Under the pieces are notes generated by a model. It saw only the letters and a list, made by a program, of their open reading frames with translations, ran no database searches and was not told where the DNA came from. A DNA stretch of 64,000 bases from Paludibacteraceae bacterium (GTDB taxonomy: Bacteria > Bacteroidota > Bacteroidia > Bacteroidales > Paludibacteraceae). The translations under genes were made by a program, and so were the position numbers. Shown here one piece after another: positions 51,313-60,026 of the stretch. The stretch is taken from the NCBI GenBank assembly GCA_017550335.1, contig JAFZPM010000032.1, forward strand, positions 186,001 to 250,000, written 5' to 3'. Numbering within the stretch: position 1 is the stretch's first letter; the number at the start of each line of letters is the position of its first letter.

Positions 51313-53205
51313 ATGGCAGAATTGGATTTCAACGAGACGCAAGCGGCTATCGCAAACTACACCGACGACGACATCAAGCACCTGGAAGGTCTTGAGCACG
51401 TCAGGCTCCGCCCAGGTATGTACATCGGAAAACTGGGTGACGGTTCCCACTACGACGACGGAATCTACGTGCTGCTGAAAGAGGTACTGGACAACAGTAT
51501 CGACGAGTTCAGGATGGGTGTCGGCAAACAGATTGAAATCACCCTGCAGGACGGTGCAGTAACCGTTCGTGACTATGGACGAGGCATTCCGTTAGGCAAG
51601 ATCGTGGAAGCGGTCTCCATCATGAACACAGGTGCCAAATACGACAATAAATCATTCAAGAAATCCGTCGGACTGAACGGTGTGGGTACCAAAGCGGTCA
51701 ACGCCCTCTCGGAGACATTCCGTGTGCAGAGCTTCCGTGAAGGGAAGACCCGAATCGCGGAATTCAGCCGTGGCGTACTCGTCAGCGACACAGATATCAT
51801 AGACGGAGAGGGTGAGAACGGTACCATCACCTACTTCAAACCGGACAACGACCCGAAGATATTCGGCAATTACAAATACAAAGAGGAGTTCGTGGAGACC
51901 ATGCTCCGCAACTATACTTACCTGAACACGGGTCTGACCATGATCTTCAACGGTCAGAAGTTCACGTCAAGACATGGATTGCTGGACTTGCTCAACGCCA
52001 ACTTGGTGGAGAACCCCCTCTACCCTATCATACACTTCAAGGGAGAGGACATCGAAATAGCCTTCACCCACTGCATGCAGTACGGAGAGGATTACTACTC
52101 CTTCGTCAACGGACAGCATACCACCCAGGGCGGTACGCACCAATCCGCCTTCCGTGAGGCGATCGGCAAGACCATCAAGGAGTTCTACAACAAGAACATG
52201 GAGTTGCCCGACATCCGCGCAGGTCTGGTGGCCGCGATCTCCATCAGCGTGGAGGAACCGGTCTTCGAGAGCCAAACAAAGACGAAACTGGGCTCACGCG
52301 ACATGAACCCTACGGATGGCGTATCCATCAATAAGTTCGTCAACGACTTCGTCAAGGAGCAACTCGACAACTATCTGCACAAGAACCAAGACACGGCGGA
52401 TATCCTGCTGAAAAAGATACAAGACGCTGAGAAAGAGCGCAAAGCGATCGCCGGCATCACCAAAGCCGCCCGCGAACGTGTGAAGAAAGTGAGCCTCTGC
52501 AACCGCAAACTACGCGACTGCCGAATCCACTACAACGACACCAAAGGCACCGACCAGGAGAAGACCAGCATCTTCATCACCGAGGGAGACTCCGCGAGCG
52601 GTTCCATCACGAAGAGCCGCGACGCAAACCTCCAAGCCGTATTCTCCCTGCGTGGAAAGCCTGAAAACAGTTACGGGAAGAAACGCACCCTCGTCTACGA
52701 GAACGAGGAACTGAACCTTCTCCAAGCCGCCCTGAACATCGAAGACGGCATGGAAGGGCTCCGCTACAACAAGGTGATCATCGCCACCGATGCCGATGTC
52801 GACGGAATGCACATCCGTCTGCTGCTACTCACCTTCTTCCTGCAGTTCTTCCCAGACCTCGTGCGCAACGGACACGTCTACATTCTGGAGACCCCTCTGT
52901 TCCGCGTCAGGGACAAGAAACAAACCTTCTACTGCTACTCGGACGAGGAGAGGCTCAACGCCATCAAGACGCTCGAGAAGTCCGGCTCGAAGGTGGAGAT
53001 CACCCGATTCAAAGGTTTGGGAGAGATCTCACCGGACGAGTTCAAGGGGTTCATCGGCGACAATATCAGGCTCGACCAAGTCTCCATGAGGAAAGACGAC
53101 GACCTCAGCAACATGCTGGAGTTCTACATGGGTAACAACACCCAGCAACGCCAGGACTTCATCATCGAGAACCTGGTGATCGAGGAGGACGCACCAAACG
53201 AATAA
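51313..53205 (+). CDS. parE: DNA topoisomerase IV subunit B (ParE-type)
   Basis: The 630-residue product is a type IIA topoisomerase ATPase subunit: [20 protein letters not shown] and [16 protein letters not shown] (Bergerat fold, residues about 25-65), [22 protein letters not shown], then transducer, and a Toprim domain with [12 protein letters not shown] and [19 protein letters not shown] (Mg2+ Asp pair). Its length and sequence style fit the Bacteroidota ParE rather than GyrB. ParC is not in this window; in related genomes it may be adjacent or elsewhere. It unlinks daughter chromosomes. 27 bases separate it from rpiB. Confidence 0.92.
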   Translation: MAELDFNETQAAIANYTDDDIKHLEGLEHVRLRPGMYIGKLGDGSHYDDGIYVLLKEVLDNSIDEFRMGVGKQIEITLQDGAVTVRDYGRGIPLGKIVEAVSIMNTGAKYDNKSFKKSVGLNGVGTKAVNALSETFRVQSFREGKTRIAEFSRGVLVSDTDIIDGEGENGTITYFKPDNDPKIFGNYKYKEEFVETMLRNYTYLNTGLTMIFNGQKFTSRHGLLDLLNANLVENPLYPIIHFKGEDIEIAFTHCMQYGEDYYSFVNGQHTTQGGTHQSAFREAIGKTIKEFYNKNMELPDIRAGLVAAISISVEEPVFESQTKTKLGSRDMNPTDGVSINKFVNDFVKEQLDNYLHKNQDTADILLKKIQDAEKERKAIAGITKAARERVKKVSLCNRKLRDCRIHYNDTKGTDQEKTSIFITEGDSASGSITKSRDANLQAVFSLRGKPENSYGKKRTLVYENEELNLLQAALNIEDGMEGLRYNKVIIATDADVDGMHIRLLLLTFFLQFFPDLVRNGHVYILETPLFRVRDKKQTFYCYSDEERLNAIKTLEKSGSKVEITRFKGLGEISPDEFKGFIGDNIRLDQVSMRKDDDLSNMLEFYMGNNTQQRQDFIIENLVIEEDAPNE

Positions 53206-53232
53206 AACTGAGAAAATATAATATCAATTACA

Positions 53233-53682
53233 ATGAAGGATTTAAAAGACATGGTGGTGGGCATCTGCAACGACCACGCAGGCGTAGAGGTGAAGAACTA
53301 CATCATCGAGCAATTAGGAGACCAAGTACAAGCGTTCATGAACTTCGGAACCAATACGACCGACAGCTGTGACTACCCAGACTACGCACATCCCATGGCA
53401 GAAGCGATAGAAAACGGGCAATGCGACATGGGTATCGCCATCTGCGGAACAGGCAACGGTATCTCCATGACCTGCAACAAGCACCAAGGCATACGCGCCG
53501 CCCTCTCTTGGGAAGTGGAAATCGCCAAATTGGGCCGCCAGCACAACAACGCCAACGTGGTAGGTATTCCTGCCCGCTTCATCACCAAGGAGAAGGCGTT
53601 GGAGATCGTGAAGGCTTTCCTCACCACCGATTTCGAAGGAGGCAGACACGAACGCAGGGTCGCTAAGATAGCTGTGAAATAA
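53233..53682 (+). CDS. rpiB: Ribose-5-phosphate isomerase B
   Basis: RpiB interconverts ribulose-5-phosphate and ribose-5-phosphate in the pentose phosphate pathway. The 149-residue product has the family length and motifs: VGICNDHAGVEVKNYI (residues 8-23), DYPDYAHPMAEAI, the active-site CGTGNGISMTCNK with Cys near 73, and a C-terminal RHERRVAKI. It begins 27 bases after parE and is followed 14 bases later by a lipoprotein gene of distinct composition. Confidence 0.95.
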   Translation: MKDLKDMVVGICNDHAGVEVKNYIIEQLGDQVQAFMNFGTNTTDSCDYPDYAHPMAEAIENGQCDMGIAICGTGNGISMTCNKHQGIRAALSWEVEIAKLGRQHNNANVVGIPARFITKEKALEIVKAFLTTDFEGGRHERRVAKIAVK

Positions 53683-53696
53683 GCCGTCACCTAAGC

Positions 53697-54458
53697 ATGA
53701 AGCATAGGGTTATATTCCTTCAACTCTTATCGTTCCTTATCCTCTCAATCGGGTGTTCCGACACGCAAAATCATACGGGGAACAGAAGCGAAGATTGGTC
53801 CGATTCTCTCTACTCACAAGATTCAGAGGAAGAGTTTCAAGAGCCGTTTCCCTATAGTTGCCCCACGGGAGACATTAACAATGATGGAATAAAAGACTCC
53901 ATATGCCATATGCTTGGCAATGGCAAACACGCCATCTCCTTTTTCTTGGGGAAGGGAGATGGTCAATACACGCCAATAAAGGAAGTGGAAATCTCAAAGC
54001 AACTCATGTGGGATGAGTTGGCAGCCTCAATCACTGGTGATACAGTGGATTTCAGAGGGTACGGAATTCATTATTACTTCAAATACAGAGACAACGACTT
54101 CTATCTCTGCGGCTACGGATCCTTCACAACAGGAGAGAGTAGCTATCAACTCGATTTGGAAAAAAATGAGCTAACATTGTTTGTGGAATATATCCATGGA
54201 TTAAAAAAAGACACAACGGTCAAATGTACATTTGAAATCCCACCACATAAAAAACCACCTCATCCCATATCCATAGAAGAATGTTTCAAAAGTAAATATG
54301 TGAATAATATAATTGGCTACGACAATGATTCCATAAATGCGAAGATAGACTCACTCGTTCCAATTATCAATGCCGAATCGCATAAGGACAATGAGGATGA
54401 AGAAGAGAATGAGGATGTGGAAGAACAAGGGGATGAGGATGAGGATGAGCAAGAATGA
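53697..54458 (+). CDS. Lipoprotein with acidic C-terminal tail
   Basis: The 253-residue product has a lipoprotein signal (MKHRVIFLQLLSFLILSIGC, Cys at 20), a segment with the VCBS/EF-hand-like pattern CPTGDINNDGIKDSICHM near residues 54-71 (a possible Ca2+ loop, DxNxDGxxD), and a long Glu/Asp tail (HKDNEDEEENEDVEEQ...) of about 30 residues. The DNA is visibly AT-richer than rpiB or mltG and codon use looks different, so it may be a recent arrival or simply less constrained. I do not recognise a family. Confidence 0.7.
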   Translation: MKHRVIFLQLLSFLILSIGCSDTQNHTGNRSEDWSDSLYSQDSEEEFQEPFPYSCPTGDINNDGIKDSICHMLGNGKHAISFFLGKGDGQYTPIKEVEISKQLMWDELAASITGDTVDFRGYGIHYYFKYRDNDFYLCGYGSFTTGESSYQLDLEKNELTLFVEYIHGLKKDTTVKCTFEIPPHKKPPHPISIEECFKSKYVNNIIGYDNDSINAKIDSLVPIINAESHKDNEDEEENEDVEEQGDEDEDEQE

Positions 54459-54485
54459 ATCCCCCCATCAAACTATTCAAAATCA

Positions 54486-54549
54486 CCCCTTAACTCTTAA
54501 TTGACTACGTCGAACTGACGTTTCATAATTCATAATTCTTAATTCATAA
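54486..54549 (-). repeat. Dispersed 3'-end repeat, copy 3
   Basis: Read on the minus strand it begins right after the mltG stop: AATTATGAATTAAGAATTATG..., then ATGAAACGTCAG and the core GTTCGACGTAGTCAATTAAG. Same family as at 17605 and 39613, and again in the orientation of the gene it follows. Confidence 0.7.
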
Positions 54550-55602
54550 TTACCTGATTCCCCTTTTATTCAAGGCCTTCCGATACTTACTAGCGTTCGT
54601 CTGGTGCGCCTCATAAGTGGCGGCGAAGTTATGGTAGCCGGAGAAGTCCTCCTTGGCACACATGTAGATATAATCATGGTTCTCGAAATTGAGCACCGCG
54701 TCGATCGCCTCGATGGAAGGGATACGGATCGGTCCCGGAGGCAAGCCCGCATACTTGTAGGTGTTGTAAGGCGAGTCATATTCCAGATGGCCCTTGTAGA
54801 TACGTTTCAGGGAGAAATTCTGCAAAGCGAACTTCACCGTAGGATCCGCCTGCAAAGGAATGCCCCGATGGTAACGGTTCAGGTACAAACCAGCCACACG
54901 AGGCTTCTCGTCCGCCTTACGGGTCTCCTCGTCGACGATAGAGGCGAGCGTGCTCACCTGCTGTTGGTTCAGGCCCACCTCCGCCAATTTATCCAGGCGT
55001 TCGTTCGTCCAGAACTTATCATACTCCTTCTTCATGCGGTGGATAAGATCCTCCGGGGAGATGTCCCAATAAACCTCATACGTGTTAGGGATGAACAAGG
55101 AAACCACATTCTCAGGGTTCGTACCATACTTGGCGCAAACGTTCTCGTCGCACAAAGCCGTGAGCATATCACTCTGCGACATGCGGAGATTCTTGGTAAT
55201 CTTCTCCGCCAAATCTTTCTTCGTACGTATGTTATTGAAGGTCAAGCGCACAGGAGACTGTTGTCCATACATAAGCTTATGGACGAACGTGAGGGAGTTC
55301 TCACCCTCCACCAGTTCATATCGTCCCGAAATCACATTACCCGGATAATTCAACAATCTGGAGACAAAGCGGAAAGCCAGTTCAGACCGTAATGCGTTCA
55401 TGCTTTTCAACGAATCCAGCACGTCATTATAGGTGGCGTTCTCATAGACCAGCAAATGCTTCGAGTCCCCATTCACCCGCACATTAGGAGAGAAAAGGGA
55501 GTAGAGGGAAAAACCTCCCACCACCAAAGCCACGACAACAATCGCAGCGCAAACGACACGTTTGGTTCCCTTATGATTCTTTTTGGATGATTTCTTTTTC
55601 AT
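54550..55602 (-). CDS. mltG: Endolytic murein transglycosylase MltG
   Basis: The 350-residue product has a basic start (MKKKSSKKNHKGTKR), one membrane segment (about 16-35, VVCAAIVVVALVVGGFSLYSLF) and a periplasmic YceG domain. The catalytic Glu lies in TLASIVDEETRKADEKPRVAG near residues 215-235, and the family end AQDTVKFALQ-type strand is present as LQADPTVKFALQNF. MltG cuts nascent glycan strands and sets their length. It is followed on its strand by the third copy of the dispersed repeat and lies downstream of tRNA-Ser. Confidence 0.93.
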   Translation of the reverse strand: MKKKSSKKNHKGTKRVVCAAIVVVALVVGGFSLYSLFSPNVRVNGDSKHLLVYENATYNDVLDSLKSMNALRSELAFRFVSRLLNYPGNVISGRYELVEGENSLTFVHKLMYGQQSPVRLTFNNIRTKKDLAEKITKNLRMSQSDMLTALCDENVCAKYGTNPENVVSLFIPNTYEVYWDISPEDLIHRMKKEYDKFWTNERLDKLAEVGLNQQQVSTLASIVDEETRKADEKPRVAGLYLNRYHRGIPLQADPTVKFALQNFSLKRIYKGHLEYDSPYNTYKYAGLPPGPIRIPSIEAIDAVLNFENHDYIYMCAKEDFSGYHNFAATYEAHQTNASKYRKALNKRGIR

Positions 55603-55618
55603 GGCACCACATCACTAT

Positions 55619-55649
55619 AAAAAAAAAGTTAGCTCGTAAACGAACTAAC
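55619..55649 (-). terminator. Terminator after tRNA-Ser
   Basis: Minus strand 9-bp stem GTTAGTTCG / CGAGCTAAC with a TTTA loop and seven or more T, 17 bases after the tRNA. Confidence 0.85.
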
Positions 55650-55665
55650 ATGAATAATGCAAAAG

Positions 55666-55752
55666 CGGTGAGAGGGGGATTCGAACCCCCGGTACGGTAA
55701 CCCGTACGTCAGTTTAGCAAACTGGTGGTTTCAGCCACTCACCCATCTCACC
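55666..55752 (-). tRNA. tRNA-Ser (GCT)
   Basis: An 87-nt class II tRNA on the minus strand: acceptor GGTGAGA / TCTCACC with discriminator G, anticodon loop TTGCTAA (GCT), a long variable arm (CGTACGGGTTACCGTACC) and T-arm GGGGG-TTCGAAT-CCCCC. It reads AGC/AGU. CCA is not encoded. Confidence 0.95.
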
Positions 55753-55775
55753 AAACCCCTTTCGGATTTGCAGTG

Positions 55776-55807
55776 CAAATGTAGCACTAATTACTGAATC
55801 AAGCAAA
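55776..55807 (-). promoter_or_regulatory. tRNA-Ser promoter
   Basis: Minus strand TTTG (55807-55804), 20-bp spacer, TACATTTG (55783-55776), followed by CACTGC as at the tRNA-Met promoter. Confidence 0.85.
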
Positions 55808-55844
55808 CGGGAAGCAACATTTTTTCGCCCATTTGACGAAAAAA

Positions 55845-57077
55845 TCACCGAAAAACTTCGTTTACAATCCTTTCCGTCGCACCACGGTTCTCATTCACAT
55901 AATCCGCCGTTTGGGCAGAAGCCGACTTGAGCAGCGAGGAGTTTTCCGCTAATAAACTATCCATCAACTCATTATACTCTCCGTTACTTTGAATGGAGAA
56001 CGCTCCACCGCGCTTCACCATATCCACCGCCTCCTGGAAACGTCCGTAATTAGGTCCGAAGAGCACCGGCATGCCATAGACAGCCGCCTCCAACGTGTTA
56101 TGGATTCCCACGCCGAAGCCGCCACCGATATAGGCCACCTCCCCATACTTATAGATGGAGGAAAGCAATCCGAAGCAGTTGATTATCAAGCAATCCGCCT
56201 TAGCCGCAGCCGCCTCGTCCGTATCCTTATAGAAGACATACGGGCGCTTCAGTTTAGAGACGATGCTATCCAAATGAGCCTGATGGATCTCATGAGGCGC
56301 TAAAATCATCTTCACCTCCGGATGATTATTGAAATAGTCGCACAGGATATCCTCGTCCTTCGGCCACGAACTACCCGCCACGATCACCTTGGAGCCCTGC
56401 GCAAATGAGGAGACGATAGGCAACTCCTTGGACTTGGCTGCGATGTCAGCGACACGGTCGAAACGGGTGTCACCCGACAATGAGACGTTCTTCACACCTA
56501 TAGAAGAGAGCAGATCCAGCGACACCTGGTTCTGTACAAACAAATGGGTGAAGCAGTGAAGCACCTTCCTGTACCATACGCCATACCACTTGAAGAACAC
56601 CTGGTTCGGGCGGAAAATGGCCGAGACAATGTAGGTCGGGATTCTCCTCCGTTTCAGTCCGACGATATAATTCATCCAGAACTCATACTTGATGAAAATC
56701 GCATACGACGGATTCACCGTATCCAGAAATTTATTGGCACTCCAGGAAGTATCGATCGGGAGGTAACAAACCACATCGGCCCCTTCGTAATTCTTCCGCA
56801 CCTCATACCCTGATGGGGAGAAGAACGTCAGGACGATCTTATATTCGGGCTTCAACTGTCTCAGTTTCTCTATGATCGGCCTGCCCTGTTCGAACTCACC
56901 CAAAGAGGCGGCATGGACCCAGACATACTGGGAGTTCTTGTCGATCCTCTCCGCAAGGAATTCCAGCACACCTTGCCTGCCCTTGCAGAATTTGGACGCT
57001 TTTTCGTTCCAAAAAGAGGCAACCCACACACCAAAATGGTATATGAGCATACCCAAATTGTACAGCACTTTTACCAT
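55845..57077 (-). CDS. waaA: 3-deoxy-D-manno-octulosonic acid (Kdo) transferase
   Basis: WaaA adds Kdo to lipid A precursor at the inner membrane. The 410-residue product has an N-terminal membrane anchor (LYNLGMLIYHFGVWVASF), the conserved VWVHAASLGEFEQGRPII (residues about 50-67, with the catalytic Glu in SLGEF), and a C-terminal Rossmann half with AGSSWPKDEDIL, LAPHEIHQAHL and GGGFGVGIHNTLEAAVYG. It overlaps the gltX stop by one base (TAATG), so translation is coupled. No other lipid A genes lie nearby. Confidence 0.93.
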   Translation of the reverse strand: MVKVLYNLGMLIYHFGVWVASFWNEKASKFCKGRQGVLEFLAERIDKNSQYVWVHAASLGEFEQGRPIIEKLRQLKPEYKIVLTFFSPSGYEVRKNYEGADVVCYLPIDTSWSANKFLDTVNPSYAIFIKYEFWMNYIVGLKRRRIPTYIVSAIFRPNQVFFKWYGVWYRKVLHCFTHLFVQNQVSLDLLSSIGVKNVSLSGDTRFDRVADIAAKSKELPIVSSFAQGSKVIVAGSSWPKDEDILCDYFNNHPEVKMILAPHEIHQAHLDSIVSKLKRPYVFYKDTDEAAAAKADCLIINCFGLLSSIYKYGEVAYIGGGFGVGIHNTLEAAVYGMPVLFGPNYGRFQEAVDMVKRGGAFSIQSNGEYNELMDSLLAENSSLLKSASAQTADYVNENRGATERIVNEVFR

Positions 57078-58597
57078 TACTTAATTACCTCCAACGCCCT
57101 GTTCACACGGGCAATTGTTTCTTCTTTTCCTAGAATATCTATAATATTGAAAATATGAGGACCCTTCGCCGCACCCACGAGGGTGATACGGAAAGAGTTC
57201 ATCACCGTACCCAAATTGTAGCCTTTCGAAGCCACCCAATCGAGCACCAATTGTTCGTTTTCATTAACCTTAGAATAATCATCAATGCCTTTCAACACCT
57301 CCACCAACTCACGTAGGCACTGAGGGCTCTCCTCTTTCCAACGCTTCTTCAACGATTTCTCATCGTATGCGGTCGGCGCCTCGAAGAAGAAGCTTGCCTG
57401 CTCCCACAGGTCTGCCGGGAACGTGATGCGCTCCTTCACCAAAGAGACGATGTACTTCAGCTTATCGAATGCGCAAGTGATGCCCTTCTCCTTCAGGATA
57501 GGCTCGAACATATGCGCCACCTCCTCGTCAGATTTTCTAATCAGGTACTCATGGTTGAACCATTTGCCCTTCTCGTAGTTGAAGCGAGCGCCAGACTTGC
57601 TGATACGGTCGATGGAGAAAAGCTCGATCAACTCGTCCATCGAAAGCATCTCCTGGTCGTTGCCTGGGTTCCAGCCCAACAAGGCAAGGAAGTTGACAAC
57701 CGCCTCAGGCAAGTAGCCAGACTCGCGGTAGCCCGAAGAGATGTCGCCACTCTTAGGATCCTTCCATTGCAGCGGGAAGACAGGGAAACCCAGCTTGTCA
57801 CCATCACGCTTGCTCAGCTTACCATTGCCCTCAGGCTTGAGCAACAACGGCAAGTGCGCGAAACGAGGCATCGTGTCCGCCCATCCCAAGTAACGGTAGA
57901 GCAACACGTGGAGCGGTGCGGAAGGCAACCACTCCTCACCACGGATCACATGGGTGATCTCCATCAAGTGATCATCCACGATATTCGCCAAGTGATAGGT
58001 AGGCAACTCATCCGCTGCCTTGTATAAAACCTTGTCGTCCAAGATGTTGGAATTAATGACCACCTTGCCACGCACCAAGTCATCCACCTCGATGTCTTCA
58101 TCTGGCTCCACCTTGATACGCACCACATACTTCTCTCCGGCCGCAATGCGTCGGTTCACCTCTTCTGCGCTCAAGGTCAATGAGTTAACACCCTGCATAC
58201 GGGTATGTGAATCATATTGGAAATTAGGGATAGCGTTACGTTTCGCCTCCAACTCCTCCGGTGTGTCGAACGCATAATACGCATGACCGCTCTCGATCAA
58301 CTGCTTCACATATATCTTGTAAATATCGCGGCGCTCGCTCTGGCGGTACGGTCCGTTAGGGCCACCCACGCCCACACCTTCGTCGAAAGTGATACCCAAC
58401 CATTTGAAGGCTTCGATGATATACTCTTCCGCTCCAGGGACGAAACGCTGGGAGTCGGTATCCTCGATCCTGAGCAGCAAATCGCCACCGTTTTTCTTAG
58501 CGAACAAATAGTTGTACAAGCATGTCCTTACACCTCCAATATGCAACGGTCCTGTCGGACTTGGTGCGAAACGCACACGAACTTTTCTTTCTGCCAT
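57077..58597 (-). CDS. gltX: Glutamyl-tRNA synthetase
   Basis: Charges tRNA-Glu with glutamate. The 506-residue product has [17 protein letters not shown] near residues 7-23 with the HIGH motif, the KMSKS-type [12 protein letters not shown], the Glu-specific [16 protein letters not shown] and a C-terminal helical anticodon-binding half. I start at [13 protein letters not shown] (58597); the frame continues nine codons upstream. A TAATTTTG -7 box lies at 58629-58622 on the minus strand. Its TAA overlaps the waaA ATG by one base, an odd pairing of translation and lipid A genes. Confidence 0.95.
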   Translation of the reverse strand: MAERKVRVRFAPSPTGPLHIGGVRTCLYNYLFAKKNGGDLLLRIEDTDSQRFVPGAEEYIIEAFKWLGITFDEGVGVGGPNGPYRQSERRDIYKIYVKQLIESGHAYYAFDTPEELEAKRNAIPNFQYDSHTRMQGVNSLTLSAEEVNRRIAAGEKYVVRIKVEPDEDIEVDDLVRGKVVINSNILDDKVLYKAADELPTYHLANIVDDHLMEITHVIRGEEWLPSAPLHVLLYRYLGWADTMPRFAHLPLLLKPEGNGKLSKRDGDKLGFPVFPLQWKDPKSGDISSGYRESGYLPEAVVNFLALLGWNPGNDQEMLSMDELIELFSIDRISKSGARFNYEKGKWFNHEYLIRKSDEEVAHMFEPILKEKGITCAFDKLKYIVSLVKERITFPADLWEQASFFFEAPTAYDEKSLKKRWKEESPQCLRELVEVLKGIDDYSKVNENEQLVLDWVASKGYNLGTVMNSFRITLVGAAKGPHIFNIIDILGKEETIARVNRALEVIK

Positions 58598-58621
58598 ATT
58601 AATGATATTGAATTCGGGGTG

Positions 58622-58629
58622 CAAAATTA
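58622..58629 (-). promoter_or_regulatory. -7 box for gltX-waaA
   Basis: TAATTTTG on the minus strand, 25 bases before the gltX ATG; no correctly spaced TTG. Confidence 0.45.
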
Positions 58630-58672
58630 CAAAATTGTATGGGATATATGGTCATGTCTGCCCAAAATTATG

Positions 58673-58680
58673 TACCTTTG
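58673..58680 (+). promoter_or_regulatory. -7 box for nspC
   Basis: TACCTTTG 22 bases before the ATG; no TTG at the normal distance. Confidence 0.55.
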
Positions 58681-58702
58681 AACAATTTAAACGAAGAAAA
58701 AC

Positions 58703-59842
58703 ATGATAGACTATAGCCAAATACCATCCCCCGCATACGTGGTGGACGAAGTCAGACTACGAAAAAACTTATCGCTGATAAAATCGGTAAAAGAGCGATC
58801 CGGAGCGGACATCATCCTCGCCTTCAAGGCTTTCGCATTGTGGAAACTATTCCCCATAGTGAGGGAGTACATCCCCTACTCCACCGCCAGCTCGCTCTCG
58901 GAGGCCCGCCTCGCATACGAGGAGATGGGCAACTACGCCCACACCTACTCCCCCGCCTACACGGACGAGGAATTCGCCGAGATCGCCTCGTTGAGCAGCC
59001 ATATCACCTTCAACTCCATCCAACAATATGAGCGGAGGAAGGCTGAGATCGAGGGATTCAGCCGTCACATATCCTGCGGCATAAGGGTCAACCCGGAGAT
59101 TTCTCAGGTGGAGACCGACCTCTATAACCCTTGCGCACCAGGCTCCAGACTAGGCGTCACGGTCGACCAGTTCGGTGGCAAGCTACCCACAGGCATCGAA
59201 GGATTCCACTGCCATGCGCTCTGCGAATCCTCCTCCTACGAGTTCGAGAAGCTCATGCAGGCGTTCGAGGAGAAATTCGCCACCTTCCTGCCGCAACTCA
59301 AGTGGGTGAATTTCGGCGGTGGCCATCTAATGACTCGGAAAGACTACGATGTGGAGCACCTGATAAAAATCGTCAAAGGATTCAGGAGCCGCTATCCATG
59401 GCTGAAGGTGATCCTCGAACCCGGAAGCGCCTTCGCCTGGCAGACGGGAGAACTCGTCTCCACCGTCGTGGACATTGTGGAGAACCATGGCATCAAGACA
59501 GCCATTCTCAACGTCTCCTTCGCCTGTCACATGCCAGACTGTCTTGAGATGCCTTACAAACCAGCCATATTAGGGGCGACGGACGAGGTCGAGGGGAAAC
59601 CCACCTACCGCATGGGAGGCAACAGCTGCCTGTCCGGCGACTTCGTAGGGTCCTGGTCCTTCGACCATGAGCTGCAGGTCGGCGAGAAGATCGTCTTCAT
59701 GGACATGATCCACTACACGACCGTCAAGACCACCCTATTCAACGGAGTCTCCCACCCTTCCATCGTACTCTGGACAAAGAACGACAAGATGGAGATGCTA
59801 CGGAAATTCGGGTACGAGGATTACAAGAGCAGGATGGATTAA
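58703..59842 (+). CDS. nspC: Carboxynorspermidine/carboxyspermidine decarboxylase
   Basis: NspC removes CO2 from carboxyspermidine (or carboxynorspermidine) to give spermidine or norspermidine, the last step of the alternative polyamine route common in gut Bacteroidetes. The 379-residue product is a fold-type III PLP enzyme: PAYVVDEVRLRKNL at the start, the PLP lysine K42 in LAFKAFALWKLFP, NPEISQVETDLYNPCAPGSRLG, HCHALCESS, and the C-terminal DMIHYTTVKTTLFNGV. The partner synthase gene (nspB/lys1-like) is not in the window. Confidence 0.93.
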   Translation: MIDYSQIPSPAYVVDEVRLRKNLSLIKSVKERSGADIILAFKAFALWKLFPIVREYIPYSTASSLSEARLAYEEMGNYAHTYSPAYTDEEFAEIASLSSHITFNSIQQYERRKAEIEGFSRHISCGIRVNPEISQVETDLYNPCAPGSRLGVTVDQFGGKLPTGIEGFHCHALCESSSYEFEKLMQAFEEKFATFLPQLKWVNFGGGHLMTRKDYDVEHLIKIVKGFRSRYPWLKVILEPGSAFAWQTGELVSTVVDIVENHGIKTAILNVSFACHMPDCLEMPYKPAILGATDEVEGKPTYRMGGNSCLSGDFVGSWSFDHELQVGEKIVFMDMIHYTTVKTTLFNGVSHPSIVLWTKNDKMEMLRKFGYEDYKSRMD

Positions 59843-59894
59843 TATTATCGGAACCAAACATAGGGAGGCAGGACCAACCACCATTTACGCAAAC

Positions 59895-59957
59895 CCCATA
59901 CCTTAGAAATATGGGTAATGTCTATTTGTGTTAAAAAATTACAAAAATAGACAAAGA
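59895..59957. promoter_or_regulatory. Upstream region shared with the second BspA-like gene
   Basis: An inverted repeat CCCATA / TATGGG (59895-59915) is followed by ATTTGTGTTAAAA(A)ATTACAAAAATAGAC, closely matching ATTTGTGTTAAAATATACAAAAAAGAC at 63649-63675 before the paralogous gene, where a CCCA-TGGG pair also lies just upstream. A shared regulator binding region is possible. Confidence 0.45.
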
Positions 59958-59982
59958 GCATACCATTACCGCAGCTAAATAG

Positions 59983-59990
59983 TATCTTTG
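59983..59990 (+). promoter_or_regulatory. -7 box for the BspA-like gene
   Basis: TATCTTTG 36 bases before the ATG; no TTG at normal spacing. Confidence 0.55.
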
Positions 59991-60026
59991 CGGAAGATTA
60001 GACACAACAGTTAATTTTAAAATATT

